NCBI GenBank assembly: GCA_012267415.1
Contig: JAAXGN010000153.1
Location: forward strand, 84,751-148,750
Origin: Candidatus Poribacteria bacterium
GTDB lineage: Bacteria > Poribacteria > WGA-4E > WGA-3G
Length of the DNA: 64,000 nt
Reading direction: 5' to 3'
A program made the translations under genes and the position numbers. The notes below the pieces were generated by a model, which was given only the letters and a program-made list of their open reading frames with translations, was not told the DNA's origin and searched no databases. The stretch's first letter is position 1; the number at the start of each line of letters is the position of its first letter. This document shows, in pieces, positions 9,540 through 18,152 of the stretch.

Positions 9540-10385
9540 ATGCAAATCCATTTTCTCTTCCTCATTACCGTTTTAGTGTATTTAGCAGCAAGTATCTTCC
9601 ACATACTTTACCTTGCTATTGACGAACGGTCTGAGGCACTAGCATTGCGTAAGACTATTTCACGTATCGCATATTACGGGACAATTCTGGGATTTGCTCT
9701 ATTAACGCTATTCATAATATTGTGGTGGTCCCGAAGAGGACATTTTCCTATGAGACACTGGACAGATTCCACATCGTTTTTTGCATGGGCAATTACATTA
9801 ATATATTTAATCATCGTTAATCTAACGCAACTTCGAGCGATAGGCATCTTCGTCATGCCGCTTGCATTTATCATCATATTAATCTCATATAGTTTCTCAC
9901 GAGATACATCGGCTATACCAGCAAATTTAGAAACATACTGGTTAGTTCCGCATGTCACGCTAATTCTACTTGCTTATGCATCATTTTTAACAGCATTTGG
10001 TTTCGGTTTACTCTATCTGATGGCGGAGAAGAAGATCCGTCAAAAAACACATACAGTATATAGCAACTTTCTCCCGTCATTAGGTGCTTCTGACGAACTC
10101 GGTTTCCGATGTACTATTCTTGGCGTACTCTTCTTAACTGTTGGTGTCGCGATTGGTGCACTCTGGACACAATACATAAAGGGTGTTGCATGGCAATGGT
10201 TTGATGCCAAAGTATTCTTCACCATTGTTACTTGGATCATCTATGTTGTACAAGTCGGCATACGTCAACTCTGGGGATGGAGGGGTCGGAAAGCAGCATA
10301 CTCAACAATCATCGGTTTCATTGCAGTGCTATGTACTTATGTTGGTGTTGAGGTGTTTTTTGATAGCGCACATACTTTCCGGTAG
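9540..10385 (+). CDS. HemX/CcsA-like cytochrome c assembly membrane protein
   Basis: 281 residues with about eight hydrophobic segments. It shows the CcsA/HemX family pattern: HFPMRHWTDSTSFFAWAI (68-85), a conserved His in YWLVPHVTLILLAYASF (H138), and GALWTQYIKGVAWQWFDAK (206-224), where cytochrome c heme handlers have the WWD-like segment ending in WDPKE. The replacement of that end by WFDAK fits the HemX subgroup, which is found in heme operons and affects glutamyl-tRNA reductase levels or heme handling. Its position after hemB, hemL and the siroheme-like gene supports HemX. A role in c-type cytochrome assembly is the alternative. Confidence 0.8.
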   Translation: MQIHFLFLITVLVYLAASIFHILYLAIDERSEALALRKTISRIAYYGTILGFALLTLFIILWWSRRGHFPMRHWTDSTSFFAWAITLIYLIIVNLTQLRAIGIFVMPLAFIIILISYSFSRDTSAIPANLETYWLVPHVTLILLAYASFLTAFGFGLLYLMAEKKIRQKTHTVYSNFLPSLGASDELGFRCTILGVLFLTVGVAIGALWTQYIKGVAWQWFDAKVFFTIVTWIIYVVQVGIRQLWGWRGRKAAYSTIIGFIAVLCTYVGVEVFFDSAHTFR

Positions 10386-10390
10386 TCGTT

Positions 10391-10972
10391 ATGCACAAAA
10401 AAATAAATAGACCTAATATCCAGATTATTGGTAATGACACACAAGCGGGGACATACATACTGAAAATCCGACTTGCCGAATCCCAAAAAATGCAATTTGG
10501 ACGTTTTAAAAGAGGAAAATATATTTATTTACCTGCAGGAGACTATACTTATGTCGGTTCTGCACTGGCGGAAAAAGGCTCCACATCTTTAGCGCGGAGA
10601 CTCGTGAGACATGCAACGCGATCTGGAAAGAAACAACCACACAAGATAAGAGAAGATATGATTTCGCATTTCTCTGAATGCAACTTAGGACCACAGAATC
10701 CTATTCCAATAAATGGTAAAAAACTATACTGGAACATTGACCATCTGTTAGATTTACAGTCTGCAGAGATTATAGACGTCTTGGCTATCCGATCAACAGC
10801 ACGATTAGAAAACAGAATAGCAGAATTTGTTGAACACTACACTGACACACAAATTGTTGAAAAGAGTTTAGGGGCAAATGACGCACCCAAGTATACACAT
10901 GTAATGCAAGTGAGTCCTGACGAAAAATGGTGGGACACATTGACAAAGGATCTTACCGATACATTCTGCTAG
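10391..10972 (+). CDS. DUF123 / GIY-YIG-like nuclease family protein
   Basis: 193 residues beginning 5 bp after the HemX-like stop, so probably in the same operon. DUF123 hallmarks are GTYILKIRL, the FKRGKYIYLPAGDYTYVGSA block (GIY-YIG-like core), LARRLVRHATR and YWNIDHLLD near the middle, where the family normally has HWHIDYLL. DUF123 proteins are distant GIY-YIG relatives, sometimes fused to endonuclease III in archaea; no activity is established. The N-terminal about 15 residues are unique. Confidence 0.82.
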   Translation: MHKKINRPNIQIIGNDTQAGTYILKIRLAESQKMQFGRFKRGKYIYLPAGDYTYVGSALAEKGSTSLARRLVRHATRSGKKQPHKIREDMISHFSECNLGPQNPIPINGKKLYWNIDHLLDLQSAEIIDVLAIRSTARLENRIAEFVEHYTDTQIVEKSLGANDAPKYTHVMQVSPDEKWWDTLTKDLTDTFC

Positions 10973-10996
10973 GTAAATCCATAGAAAGGACGAATT

Positions 10997-12433
10997 ATGG
11001 CACAATCACCGAATATACTCTTCCTCCTAACTGACCAACAAAGATACGATTCATTGGGTTGCAATGGTGCTCCCGTCTGTCAAACACCTGCACTTGACAG
11101 CATCGCAGCAACAGGCATGCGATTCACGAAAGCATACACGCCAATTGCACTCTGCTCACCTGCCCGCGGTTCCCTACTAACAGGACTATATCCCCACAAT
11201 CACGGCCAGCTTTCAAACATGGGGAATTTCAATGGAGTCTTCAGTGATCAGATACTTGATAAACCCGCCTATCCGCAGCTACTGAAATCGGCAGGTTATA
11301 ACGTTGCGAATGTTGGAAAATGGCATCTCGCTAAACAAGGGGATACTGAGTTCTGGGGTTACGACAAGTGGCATCCTTACAGTGAATGGCATGAATGGTT
11401 AAGAGACGATGGTATTGATTTCCGAATTGACCGGGATGCTGTTCAGCCTTATGAATGGGGTGGAGACGCACCATTCTATGGTAGACTGCCACTACCTGTT
11501 GAGCGGACAATGGAAGCATGGACTGCAGATAAGACGATTGAATTAATAGAAGGATATAAGAACGCTGAACAACCCTTCATGATTGCTTCCAATTTCTTTG
11601 GCCCCCATTTCCCGTATGCTGTTCCAGAACCTTACGACACAATGTATGATCCAGATTCGGTTGAGCGATGGGGGAACTTTGATGAACTCTTCATCAACAA
11701 ACCGTTAATCCAGCAAAAAGAACTGCTACGATGGAATGCAAGCCACCTCACTTGGACGGATTGGCAGAAAGTCATTGCTGCATATTGGGGATTCTGTACA
11801 TTCATTGATGACCAAATCCAAAGGATATTAAATTGCCTTGAAGAGAATGGTATGGATGAAAATACTATCGTCATTTTCTCAACAGATCATGGAGATATGC
11901 TTGGTAGTCATAGATTGTTTAATAAAGGATTTCACATGTATGAGGAAACCCATCACATTCCACTTTTAATACGTTGGCACGGGGTAACTTCACCAGGCAC
12001 AACATGTGATGAGTTTGTAAATCTTGTTGATCTTATGCCAACATTCTTGGAAATCGGGAATACGGAAACGCCAGGGAATTTAGATGGAAGGTCTATTGTA
12101 CCACTACTTAAGGGAGAAACAGTGGACGATTGGTACGATGATGTGTTTGCAGAATTTCACGGATATGAACCCACACTTGCAACCGTTAGAATGGTGCGAA
12201 CGGATTCTTGGAAATACGTCTACAATCCATATAGTGAGGACGAACTCTACGATATGCAGAGTGATCCACATGAACTTCACAATCTCGCAACACATCTTGG
12301 ATTCAAACACGTACTCCGACGTATGAAAGACCGGATGGTTAAGCGATTACAAGATACAAGGGATAATATCGTCAACGAAGGTGGATGGCAAAGTAATTCG
12401 TTTGATCTGCTTATATCTGATAGAGAAAGATAA
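10997..12433 (+). CDS. sulfatase (formylglycine-dependent, alkaline phosphatase superfamily)
   Basis: 478 residues, cytosolic by sequence as no signal peptide is visible. Family features: NILFLLTDQQRYDSLGCNG (metal-binding Asp), the formylglycine motif CSPARGSLLTG with C53 as the residue to be matured, GKWHL, and FSTDHGDMLGSH toward the C-terminus (metal-binding DHG). The C-terminal SDPHELHNLA segment is typical of arylsulfatases and N-sulfoglucosamine-type enzymes. It cleaves sulfate esters; substrate unknown but likely polysaccharide-derived given the family. Good Shine-Dalgarno (AAGGA) before ATG 10997. A sulfatase-maturing enzyme is not present in this window. Confidence 0.93.
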   Translation: MAQSPNILFLLTDQQRYDSLGCNGAPVCQTPALDSIAATGMRFTKAYTPIALCSPARGSLLTGLYPHNHGQLSNMGNFNGVFSDQILDKPAYPQLLKSAGYNVANVGKWHLAKQGDTEFWGYDKWHPYSEWHEWLRDDGIDFRIDRDAVQPYEWGGDAPFYGRLPLPVERTMEAWTADKTIELIEGYKNAEQPFMIASNFFGPHFPYAVPEPYDTMYDPDSVERWGNFDELFINKPLIQQKELLRWNASHLTWTDWQKVIAAYWGFCTFIDDQIQRILNCLEENGMDENTIVIFSTDHGDMLGSHRLFNKGFHMYEETHHIPLLIRWHGVTSPGTTCDEFVNLVDLMPTFLEIGNTETPGNLDGRSIVPLLKGETVDDWYDDVFAEFHGYEPTLATVRMVRTDSWKYVYNPYSEDELYDMQSDPHELHNLATHLGFKHVLRRMKDRMVKRLQDTRDNIVNEGGWQSNSFDLLISDRER

Positions 12434-12435
12434 CC

Positions 12436-12537
12436 TATGAAGCACGTGCTGAATAGGCAGCAGAACGTGCGAAGGCAGCAGAAGCTGAAATCGCACAACT
12501 CAGAGAGCAATTGGAACATTTACAAACACCCAGATAA
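12436..12537 (+). pseudogene. remnant of a Uma2-type coiled-coil tail
   Basis: In the frame TAT GAA GCA CGT GCT GAA TAG the DNA reads YEARAE, a stop, then AAERAKAAEAEIAQLREQL and a short tail ending in TAA at 12535-12537. This Ala/Glu/Arg heptad pattern is what the intact Uma2 protein at 36181-36873 carries at its C-terminus. Only the last 33 codons remain, starting two bases after the sulfatase stop and broken by an in-frame TAG. I read it as the 3' remnant of a deleted Uma2 gene. Confidence 0.5.
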
Positions 12538-12587
12538 AACAGAAACCAGTATAGGGAATTTGGAAGGGACGCAGTCATTTTTCTGTT

Positions 12588-13427
12588 TCAGACTTTCTCT
12601 ACAAAATCACACCCTTTCTGAAACCATTCCTTAAGTATAGTGTTTTCCGCATAAGTCCGTTTCGCTTGTGAGCCTGTTGCCTGAGAAATGTCAATAGTCG
12701 CCGTAACGATCTCATCACCAAAAAATCCTGCTTCTTTAATCACATTTCCATTCGGATGTATGATTTTGGAGTTTCCATGAGAGGATCCAGATGCTCTCAG
12801 GTCATCCGGATTGGCAGGTGTATTCGCCATTACCAAATAGATACCGTTTTCTGTTGCTCGCGAAATCGGCATCGCACGATATGCTGAGAGTTTATATTCT
12901 GACAACAACCCAGACTCACATGAGCAGAAAAAACAGATTTGTGCACCCTTTGCTGCCGGAAGTTTCACAAGTTCAGGATACCTTACATCATGACAAATGA
13001 TGAAACAACAATGTATACCTACCAATTGCACAATTGGTAATTTCCCTCTATTGTTGATACACCACTTCTCTCCTGCAAGAAAAATCTTACCATATCGGTA
13101 TTTGAGAGTTCCAGACTGATCAAATATCGCTAAATCATTGTGCCAATGTTCACCGTCGTGATGAGCGGATCCTACGATAACTGCCATTTTATATTGACGC
13201 GCAGCTTCAGCAATCTGTCCCTCTGCTTCTTTAAATACTTGTGGAGATATATTCTCCCAATATCTTGTATCACAACAATACCCGAATAAACACCCTTCAG
13301 GAAAAGCTGCGATTTGTATCCCCAATTCTGCACAAATTTCAATTTGCTTCAAGACTTTTGAAGTACTTGTCATCACATCATTACTTGTAAGTAACTGACA
13401 TGCTGCCACTTTCAACATTTTTTGCAT
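12588..13427 (-). CDS. carbon-nitrogen hydrolase (nitrilase superfamily)
   Basis: 279 residues. The catalytic triad is visible: Glu44 in AFPEGCLFGY, Lys114 in YRYGKIFLAGE and Cys145 in FIICHDVRYPEL. The family hydrolyses non-peptide C-N bonds in amides, nitriles or N-carbamoyl compounds. CHDVRYPE differs from the common CYDLRFPE by His after the Cys. Start at 13427 is preceded by GGGAG about nine bases upstream on the minus strand. It converges on the sulfatase and Uma2 remnant. The substrate is not deducible. Confidence 0.9.
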   Translation of the reverse strand: MQKMLKVAACQLLTSNDVMTSTSKVLKQIEICAELGIQIAAFPEGCLFGYCCDTRYWENISPQVFKEAEGQIAEAARQYKMAVIVGSAHHDGEHWHNDLAIFDQSGTLKYRYGKIFLAGEKWCINNRGKLPIVQLVGIHCCFIICHDVRYPELVKLPAAKGAQICFFCSCESGLLSEYKLSAYRAMPISRATENGIYLVMANTPANPDDLRASGSSHGNSKIIHPNGNVIKEAGFFGDEIVTATIDISQATGSQAKRTYAENTILKEWFQKGCDFVEKV

Positions 13428-13459
13428 TTGGATAGGCTCCCTCTACATTCTAATTGACT

Positions 13460-13539
13460 TGTAGGAGGCCAGTTCACATATTTCTGGCCGATTCCCGCCT
13501 ATCATAGCGTTCAGTCGGGAATCGGAGTTCCCTCCTACA
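13460..13539. repeat. inverted-repeat element with GTAG ends
   Basis: TGTAGGAGG (13460-13468) and CCTCCTACA (13531-13539) form perfect outer inverted repeats; GATTCCCG (13490-13497) and CGGGAATC (13516-13523) form an inner pair. GTAG occurs at both edges in opposite orientation, so this is a head-to-head REP pair about 80 bp long. Confidence 0.75.
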
Positions 13540-13895
13540 GGATTTTTGTATTATTATTATTTTCAATGTTCATTATATCATAACGGCTTAGGTTTTTCTT
13601 TTATTTAACCCAAGTTGTTACCTAACTTTGGCGAACTGTTATCTGAACAATTCAACGTTATGATAAGCTATCGTGGCGTTGTTTCATTATACACTCAAAA
13701 ACAGTTGCATTCACAGACATTTGCAAGGTATAATTAAGTGAGTTTATATTCATCTTTAGTGAATTGTCTAAGTCCGTAGGATAAACTTTGACGGAAATTC
13801 TATACTTCTATTGACAATAATACATACTTATGACTGATATCTAATTTTAGTCTCAATGATGTCTTTGAAATTACATTACCGAGAGGAACAATCGA
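13540..13895. other. non-coding stretch upstream of cysC
   Basis: AT-rich, no convincing ORF. It contains a solitary copy of the terminal repeat seen in the 153-bp composite elements (AACCCAAGTTGTTACCTA at 13607-13624), without a visible partner end. The last bases carry GAGAGGAA, the ribosome site of cysC. I cannot point to a confident promoter or riboswitch. Confidence 0.5.
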
Positions 13896-14513
13896 TTGGC
13901 AGAACAAAAAGCATCTAATCTAACGTGGCATGAAACTACTGTAACAAAACAGGACAGAGAAGAATTACTTAACCAAAAAGGCTGTGTCGTCTGGTTTACC
14001 GGACTCTCAGGTTCAGGGAAGTCAACTTTAGCAAATGCGGTGGCACATCAATTACATGAAAGAAACCATCATACCTATGTCTTAGATGGTGACAATGTCA
14101 GGCACGGATTGAATAAGAACTTAGGTTTTTCACCCGAAGATCGAGAAGAAAATATCCGACGCGTCGGTGAAGTAGCAAAATTATTCGTTGATGCTGGCAC
14201 TATCGTCATGACAGCGTTTATTTCTCCATACCGCACAGACAGAAACCAAGCAAGAGAACTCATAGAGGAAAACAGATTTGTAGAAGTTTTTGTTGAGTGT
14301 CCACTTAATATCTGTGAAGAACGTGACCCAAAAGGACTATACAAAAAGGCACGATCAGGAGAGATAAAGGAATTTACTGGAATCAGTGCGCCTTATGAAG
14401 AACCAAACAATCCAGAAGTAGTTATCAATACTTCTGAACTCAGTGTTATTGAGTCAGCAAACCAAGTCGTTGTTTATCTTGAAAAGGCAGGTTTAGTTCC
14501 AGTTGTCAAGTGA
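13896..14513 (+). CDS. cysC: adenylylsulfate kinase
   Basis: Phosphorylates adenosine 5'-phosphosulfate to PAPS using ATP, feeding sulfate reduction or sulfotransfer. 205 residues. The P-loop is GLSGSGKST (36-44), followed by [12 protein letters not shown] (D64-G-D-N-V-R), the conserved serine S110 in AFISPYR, and the C-terminal [11 protein letters not shown] lid region. The start is TTG 13896 with GAGAGGAA upstream. No ATP sulfurylase (cysD/cysN or sat) or PAPS reductase lies near, so the pathway partners are elsewhere. A sulfatase lies 1.5 kb upstream. Confidence 0.95.
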   Translation: MAEQKASNLTWHETTVTKQDREELLNQKGCVVWFTGLSGSGKSTLANAVAHQLHERNHHTYVLDGDNVRHGLNKNLGFSPEDREENIRRVGEVAKLFVDAGTIVMTAFISPYRTDRNQARELIEENRFVEVFVECPLNICEERDPKGLYKKARSGEIKEFTGISAPYEEPNNPEVVINTSELSVIESANQVVVYLEKAGLVPVVK

Positions 14514-14551
14514 ACATAGGGTGTGTAGAGTAATTGTCACTCTTTTTGTCT

Positions 14552-14590
14552 GAATCGCGGATGACGCGGAGGACACGGAAGACGCGGAAG
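14552..14590 (+). repeat. short 9-bp-period tandem repeat
   Basis: Units of the form GANGACNCG repeat with a 9-bp period (14560-14568, 14569-14577, 14578-14586, with a degenerate unit before). It lies between cysC and the FAH-family gene. An ORF can be drawn through it from 14534, but it would give a low-complexity Arg/Lys/Thr leader with no ribosome site, so I treat it as non-coding. Confidence 0.55.
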
Positions 14591-14644
14591 GGGTTTTGGG
14601 GATTTCAAGGTATTTTCACAACATTTGATGTTGGTCGACGTATT

Positions 14645-15598
14645 ATGAAACTAATTCAATTTCATATCCCTAACTTAGGTAAGCGAGTGGGGATAGTTAC
14701 TCGGGAGAACGAAGTTATTGATGTCACCAGCGATGAATCTCGTGGTGTTTTAGAGATTCTTAAGCTGGCAAAGAGTGAAAGAGTATCCCTTGGCGTACTA
14801 TTGGCAGACATCCAAGAAAAGGTATCTGCTCCAACACCCATGCGATTCACCGCATTCCAAGATGCTGATACTGTAGCTGATGACGATGGGGGATTGACTT
14901 TAGAGAGATTGGAGATTCCGCCTAATGAACAACTACCACATCTGATGCTCCCAATTGATACACCCGAAGTCTGGGGATGTGGTGTCACTTATAGACGTAG
15001 TGCTGATATGCGTGATGACGATAGTGAACAAGACATCTATAGCCGCGTATATCACGCTGACAGACCTGAGATTTTTTTCAAAGCAACATTACCACGTTGT
15101 GTTGGACCCAACGGATATATAGGAATACGCAGCGACTCCGTTCTTACAGCTGCCGAACCAGAACTCGCTTATGTTCTGAGTGATACGGGTGAAATCTTGG
15201 GGTATACATTATGCAATGACGTGTCAGCATGGGACATTGAACGGGAAAATCCACTGTATCTACCACAATCAAAGATTTATTACGGTTGTTGTGCATTAGG
15301 TCCAATGTTCATAACGCCTTCAGAAGTTGATGACCCTTACGATTTATTGATGACATGTACGATTCTACGTGGAGACGAAGAATTATTTGTCGGAGAAGTA
15401 AACACATCACAGATCAATTGGAAGTTTGAACAACTCACCGAATTCCTGATGCGAGATAATCCTATTCCTTTCGGTACCGTGGTTTCCACTGGAACTGGAA
15501 TCATTGTACCAAACGAACTTCCACTTATTTCGGGTGATGTCGTAAAGATAGAAATTGATGGCTTCGGAACACTATCTAATCCAGTCAAACAACTGTAG
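14645..15598 (+). CDS. fumarylacetoacetate hydrolase (FAH) family protein
   Basis: 317 residues from ATG 14645; the start is set where the family N-terminus begins (MKLIQFHIPNLGKRVGIV). The C-terminal FAH fold shows the metal-binding acid pair in AAEPELAYVLS and the downstream Asp in LCNDVSAWDIE, then GTVVSTGTGI near the end. FAH-fold enzymes hydrolyse, decarboxylate or hydrate 2-oxo or 1,3-diketo acids. The absent Lys-Asn triplet typical of simple FAH hydrolases makes the reaction uncertain; sugar-acid catabolic dehydratases of this fold are an alternative. A D-threonine-aldolase-like gene starts 11 bp downstream, so both probably act in one catabolic route. Confidence 0.82.
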   Translation: MKLIQFHIPNLGKRVGIVTRENEVIDVTSDESRGVLEILKLAKSERVSLGVLLADIQEKVSAPTPMRFTAFQDADTVADDDGGLTLERLEIPPNEQLPHLMLPIDTPEVWGCGVTYRRSADMRDDDSEQDIYSRVYHADRPEIFFKATLPRCVGPNGYIGIRSDSVLTAAEPELAYVLSDTGEILGYTLCNDVSAWDIERENPLYLPQSKIYYGCCALGPMFITPSEVDDPYDLLMTCTILRGDEELFVGEVNTSQINWKFEQLTEFLMRDNPIPFGTVVSTGTGIIVPNELPLISGDVVKIEIDGFGTLSNPVKQL

Positions 15599-15608
15599 GG
15601 AGTGATCG

Positions 15609-16718
15609 ATGATTGACAGTGAGTATTATGTTGGTAAACACAAATTTGAATTGGACACACCAGCACTGTTGATTGATCTTGATGTTTTTGAAGAGAATAT
15701 CCAGAAAATGTCAGATTATTTCTCCACTGTCAACGCGGAACTTAGACCACACCTAAAAACACATAAGTCACCCATAATCGCACAACAACAGATTGCTGCA
15801 GGAGCGATAGGTATAACATGTGCTAAATTGGGAGAAGCGGAAACAGTCATAGATACTGGCATTAGAGATGTTCTTATCGCAAATCAGATTGTCGGTAAAC
15901 AGAAAATAGAAAGACTCACTAACATTGCAGTTAACTCGGATATTATGGTCGCTGTTGACAATATTCAGAATGTACAAAACATATCAGAGGCAGCTACCGT
16001 AAAAGGTGTTAAAATTAGAGTATTGGTTGAAGTCAACATCGGTATGGATCGGTGTGGTGTTGAACCCGGAAAAGCTGCAGCTGATTTAGCACAACAGATA
16101 ATTCAGAGTCCACACCTAATTTTTGAAGGTCTGATGGGGTATGAAGGACATACAGTAGCAAAACCTGACCGTACTGAACGTGAAAAAACGACACGGGCAG
16201 CGATGCAACGATTAGTTGAAACCAAAGACTATCTCAACAGAAATGGGATAGAAGTCTCTATTATGAGTGGGGGTGGAACAGGAACCTTTGACATTACAGG
16301 AAGTATTCCTGATATGACAGAAATTCAAGCTGGTTCTTATGTCTTTATGGATTCTACCTATCACAATGTTGAAGGAGTCGGTGAAAAATTCGGTTGTGCA
16401 TTGTCAGTCATGGCAACTGTCGTAAGTCGTCCTACAAAAAACCGTATTGTTGTCGACACAGGTTTGAAAGTGTTAGCAAAAGAATTTGGCATCCCACAAC
16501 CCATCAACGTTCAAGGTCTTGAAATGATAGGACTTTCCGAAGAACACGGTAAGATGCACGTTACTGATGAGAACACAACTTTGAAACCTGGGGATAGAAT
16601 AGAAATACGACCGACACACTGTTGCACAACTGTGAATCTACACAACAGATACTTCTGTATCAGAAATGATATTGTTGAATCTGTTTGGGAAATAAGTGCA
16701 AGAGGAAAATCTCAATAA
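15609..16718 (+). CDS. PLP- and metal-dependent D-threonine aldolase / D-serine dehydratase-like protein (DSD1 family)
   Basis: 369 residues of the fold-type III PLP class (alanine racemase N-domain). The N-terminus has LDTPALLIDLDVFEEN and RPHLKTHKSP with K50 as the PLP lysine. Near the C-terminus the metal site is H337-x-C339 in RPTHCCTTVNLH, characteristic of DSD1 and D-threonine aldolases. Members cleave D-threonine/D-3-hydroxy amino acids or dehydrate D-serine. AGGGAG precedes ATG 15609. It is translationally close to the FAH-family gene, suggesting turnover of a hydroxy-amino acid or derived keto acid. Confidence 0.87.
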   Translation: MIDSEYYVGKHKFELDTPALLIDLDVFEENIQKMSDYFSTVNAELRPHLKTHKSPIIAQQQIAAGAIGITCAKLGEAETVIDTGIRDVLIANQIVGKQKIERLTNIAVNSDIMVAVDNIQNVQNISEAATVKGVKIRVLVEVNIGMDRCGVEPGKAAADLAQQIIQSPHLIFEGLMGYEGHTVAKPDRTEREKTTRAAMQRLVETKDYLNRNGIEVSIMSGGGTGTFDITGSIPDMTEIQAGSYVFMDSTYHNVEGVGEKFGCALSVMATVVSRPTKNRIVVDTGLKVLAKEFGIPQPINVQGLEMIGLSEEHGKMHVTDENTTLKPGDRIEIRPTHCCTTVNLHNRYFCIRNDIVESVWEISARGKSQ

Positions 16719-16782
16719 CAGTCACAACTAAAATGAGGGAAGTGCATAAAGAAATCAATGTCATAACAGGTGCTTAAAAGTA

Positions 16783-16839
16783 GTAGGCACACGCCGTGTG
16801 CCGTCCACAAGGTCAAAAATCCACAATGAATTGTGCTAC
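16783..16839. repeat. head-to-head REP-like pair
   Basis: Plus-strand GTAG (16783-16786) opens the palindrome GGCACAC/GTGTGCC (16786-16792, 16796-16802). Facing it is CACAAT/ATTGTG (16822-16827, 16830-16835) followed by CTAC (16836-16839), that is GTAG plus hairpin on the minus strand. The two hairpins belong to different sequence families. Confidence 0.75.
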
Positions 16840-16953
16840 TACAGAAGGCATTTTTATAAATCAATGGACACCCAAGACCTTCCATGTTTGTGTTGATGTG
16901 TCAAATAATTATGCACACTACTTACTTAAATAACATACATAGGAGAACAATAA

Positions 16954-18135
16954 GTGCAAAAACAATTACAGATCCTAAAAAACAAGTTAAATTCATCCAT
17001 TCCAATTGTATTATCCTTCTTTGTCGTTTGTGTTTGCTTGGGCATACAAGTGAACCCATCAGCATATATCGCGAAACGTTACACTGTTCCTCAAATCGTT
17101 AAGGAGAGTAGTAATATCGTCTTTGGGAAAATTACGGTAGTGAACAATAGTCGTAAAACTGCTGATATTAAGGTTGAAAAAAACGTCAAGGGTCGTAGTG
17201 AGTTTGATGTCATCAAAATTCGATACGATGTATATAAGGGGGAAGCAGACCATCGGGCAGAATTAGCACGATTTCTTAAGCAGGGAGAACGGATTATAGT
17301 CTGCTATCTTCAAGAAGGTGGACGAATTGACGCCTTAGCCCATACAAGAGGAAAATGGTTTCAACTCCAACTGACAAAGGATAGGGAAAGAGGATGGGGA
17401 AGATGGCGGTTCACACATTTTGAGAAATACCTCAATCAAGATAAAGTTTCAAAAAGAGATTCTACATCCCAATTTATGAAAGAGTTGGAGAATATGCTGG
17501 GTGATAGTGCCATTAAACTCCTTTTCTTGAAAACGGACGACTACGACGATGAAATTCCAATCATCACCGAATTCAACAAAGTGAGTAACCGATGGATTTC
17601 ATATAATCCTTCAGAGGATCGCAATTTACCTGATATTAACAAATCTGACATCCTATGGATCGGATTTCGTTCCATCGGAAAAAATGGTCGATACAGACTC
17701 AATAGTAATCAAGAAAAACGGATCAGAGATTTTGTCAAGAACGGCGGAGTCGTCATCGTTTCTGGACAAGATAGCGACCCTAATAGACCTTGCGGAACAG
17801 GTTGGCTGCCACATCCACTAAAGGGTGTAGAAAGTGATCACCGCAACGATTTCAAACCAACATCTAAAGCAGGAAATCTCTTCAAAGCACCGCACAAAAT
17901 TAGTTCTGGTCAACTTTCCCTTGATGATTCCTGGAACGGTTGGAACGACAAATTTGAGGTGATGGCTACATCCAATAGCGGTAAACAGATCGCTATTGCG
18001 AAATTAAGACACGGGAAAGGGATGTATCTCATTACAAGCCTACACAACGGCAAAAAAGAAAATGTATCCAAAAACAGACGCATGCTGGAAAACATATTAC
18101 ACTTTGCAGTAGACTTCTTAGAAAAATCCAAATAG
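16954..18135 (+). CDS. secreted protein of unknown function with amidotransferase-like C-terminal domain
   Basis: 393 residues from GTG 16954 with AGGAGAA upstream. An N-terminal signal segment (IPIVLSFFVVCVCLGIQV) is followed by a small beta-rich region (VPQIVKESSNIVFGKITVV, like metal-dependent protein interaction domains) and then, from about residue 190, a region resembling the ThuA/class I glutamine amidotransferase-like fold: IKLLFLKTDDYDD, SDILWIGFRSIG, IRDFVKNGGVVIVSG and RHGKGMYLITSLHNG. That fold is inferred from secondary-structure pattern only, and no catalytic Cys is evident. The PQQ-propeller gene follows 17 bp downstream, so they are likely co-expressed in the envelope. Confidence 0.7.
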   Translation: MQKQLQILKNKLNSSIPIVLSFFVVCVCLGIQVNPSAYIAKRYTVPQIVKESSNIVFGKITVVNNSRKTADIKVEKNVKGRSEFDVIKIRYDVYKGEADHRAELARFLKQGERIIVCYLQEGGRIDALAHTRGKWFQLQLTKDRERGWGRWRFTHFEKYLNQDKVSKRDSTSQFMKELENMLGDSAIKLLFLKTDDYDDEIPIITEFNKVSNRWISYNPSEDRNLPDINKSDILWIGFRSIGKNGRYRLNSNQEKRIRDFVKNGGVVIVSGQDSDPNRPCGTGWLPHPLKGVESDHRNDFKPTSKAGNLFKAPHKISSGQLSLDDSWNGWNDKFEVMATSNSGKQIAIAKLRHGKGMYLITSLHNGKKENVSKNRRMLENILHFAVDFLEKSK

Positions 18136-18152
18136 TGCAGGAGTACTAACTG

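Noticed and set aside
12437..12634. A 65-residue plus-strand ORF between the sulfatase and nitrilase genes
   Set aside because: Its translation is low in family-like features, and the neighbouring frame of the same bases reads as a Uma2 coiled-coil remnant.
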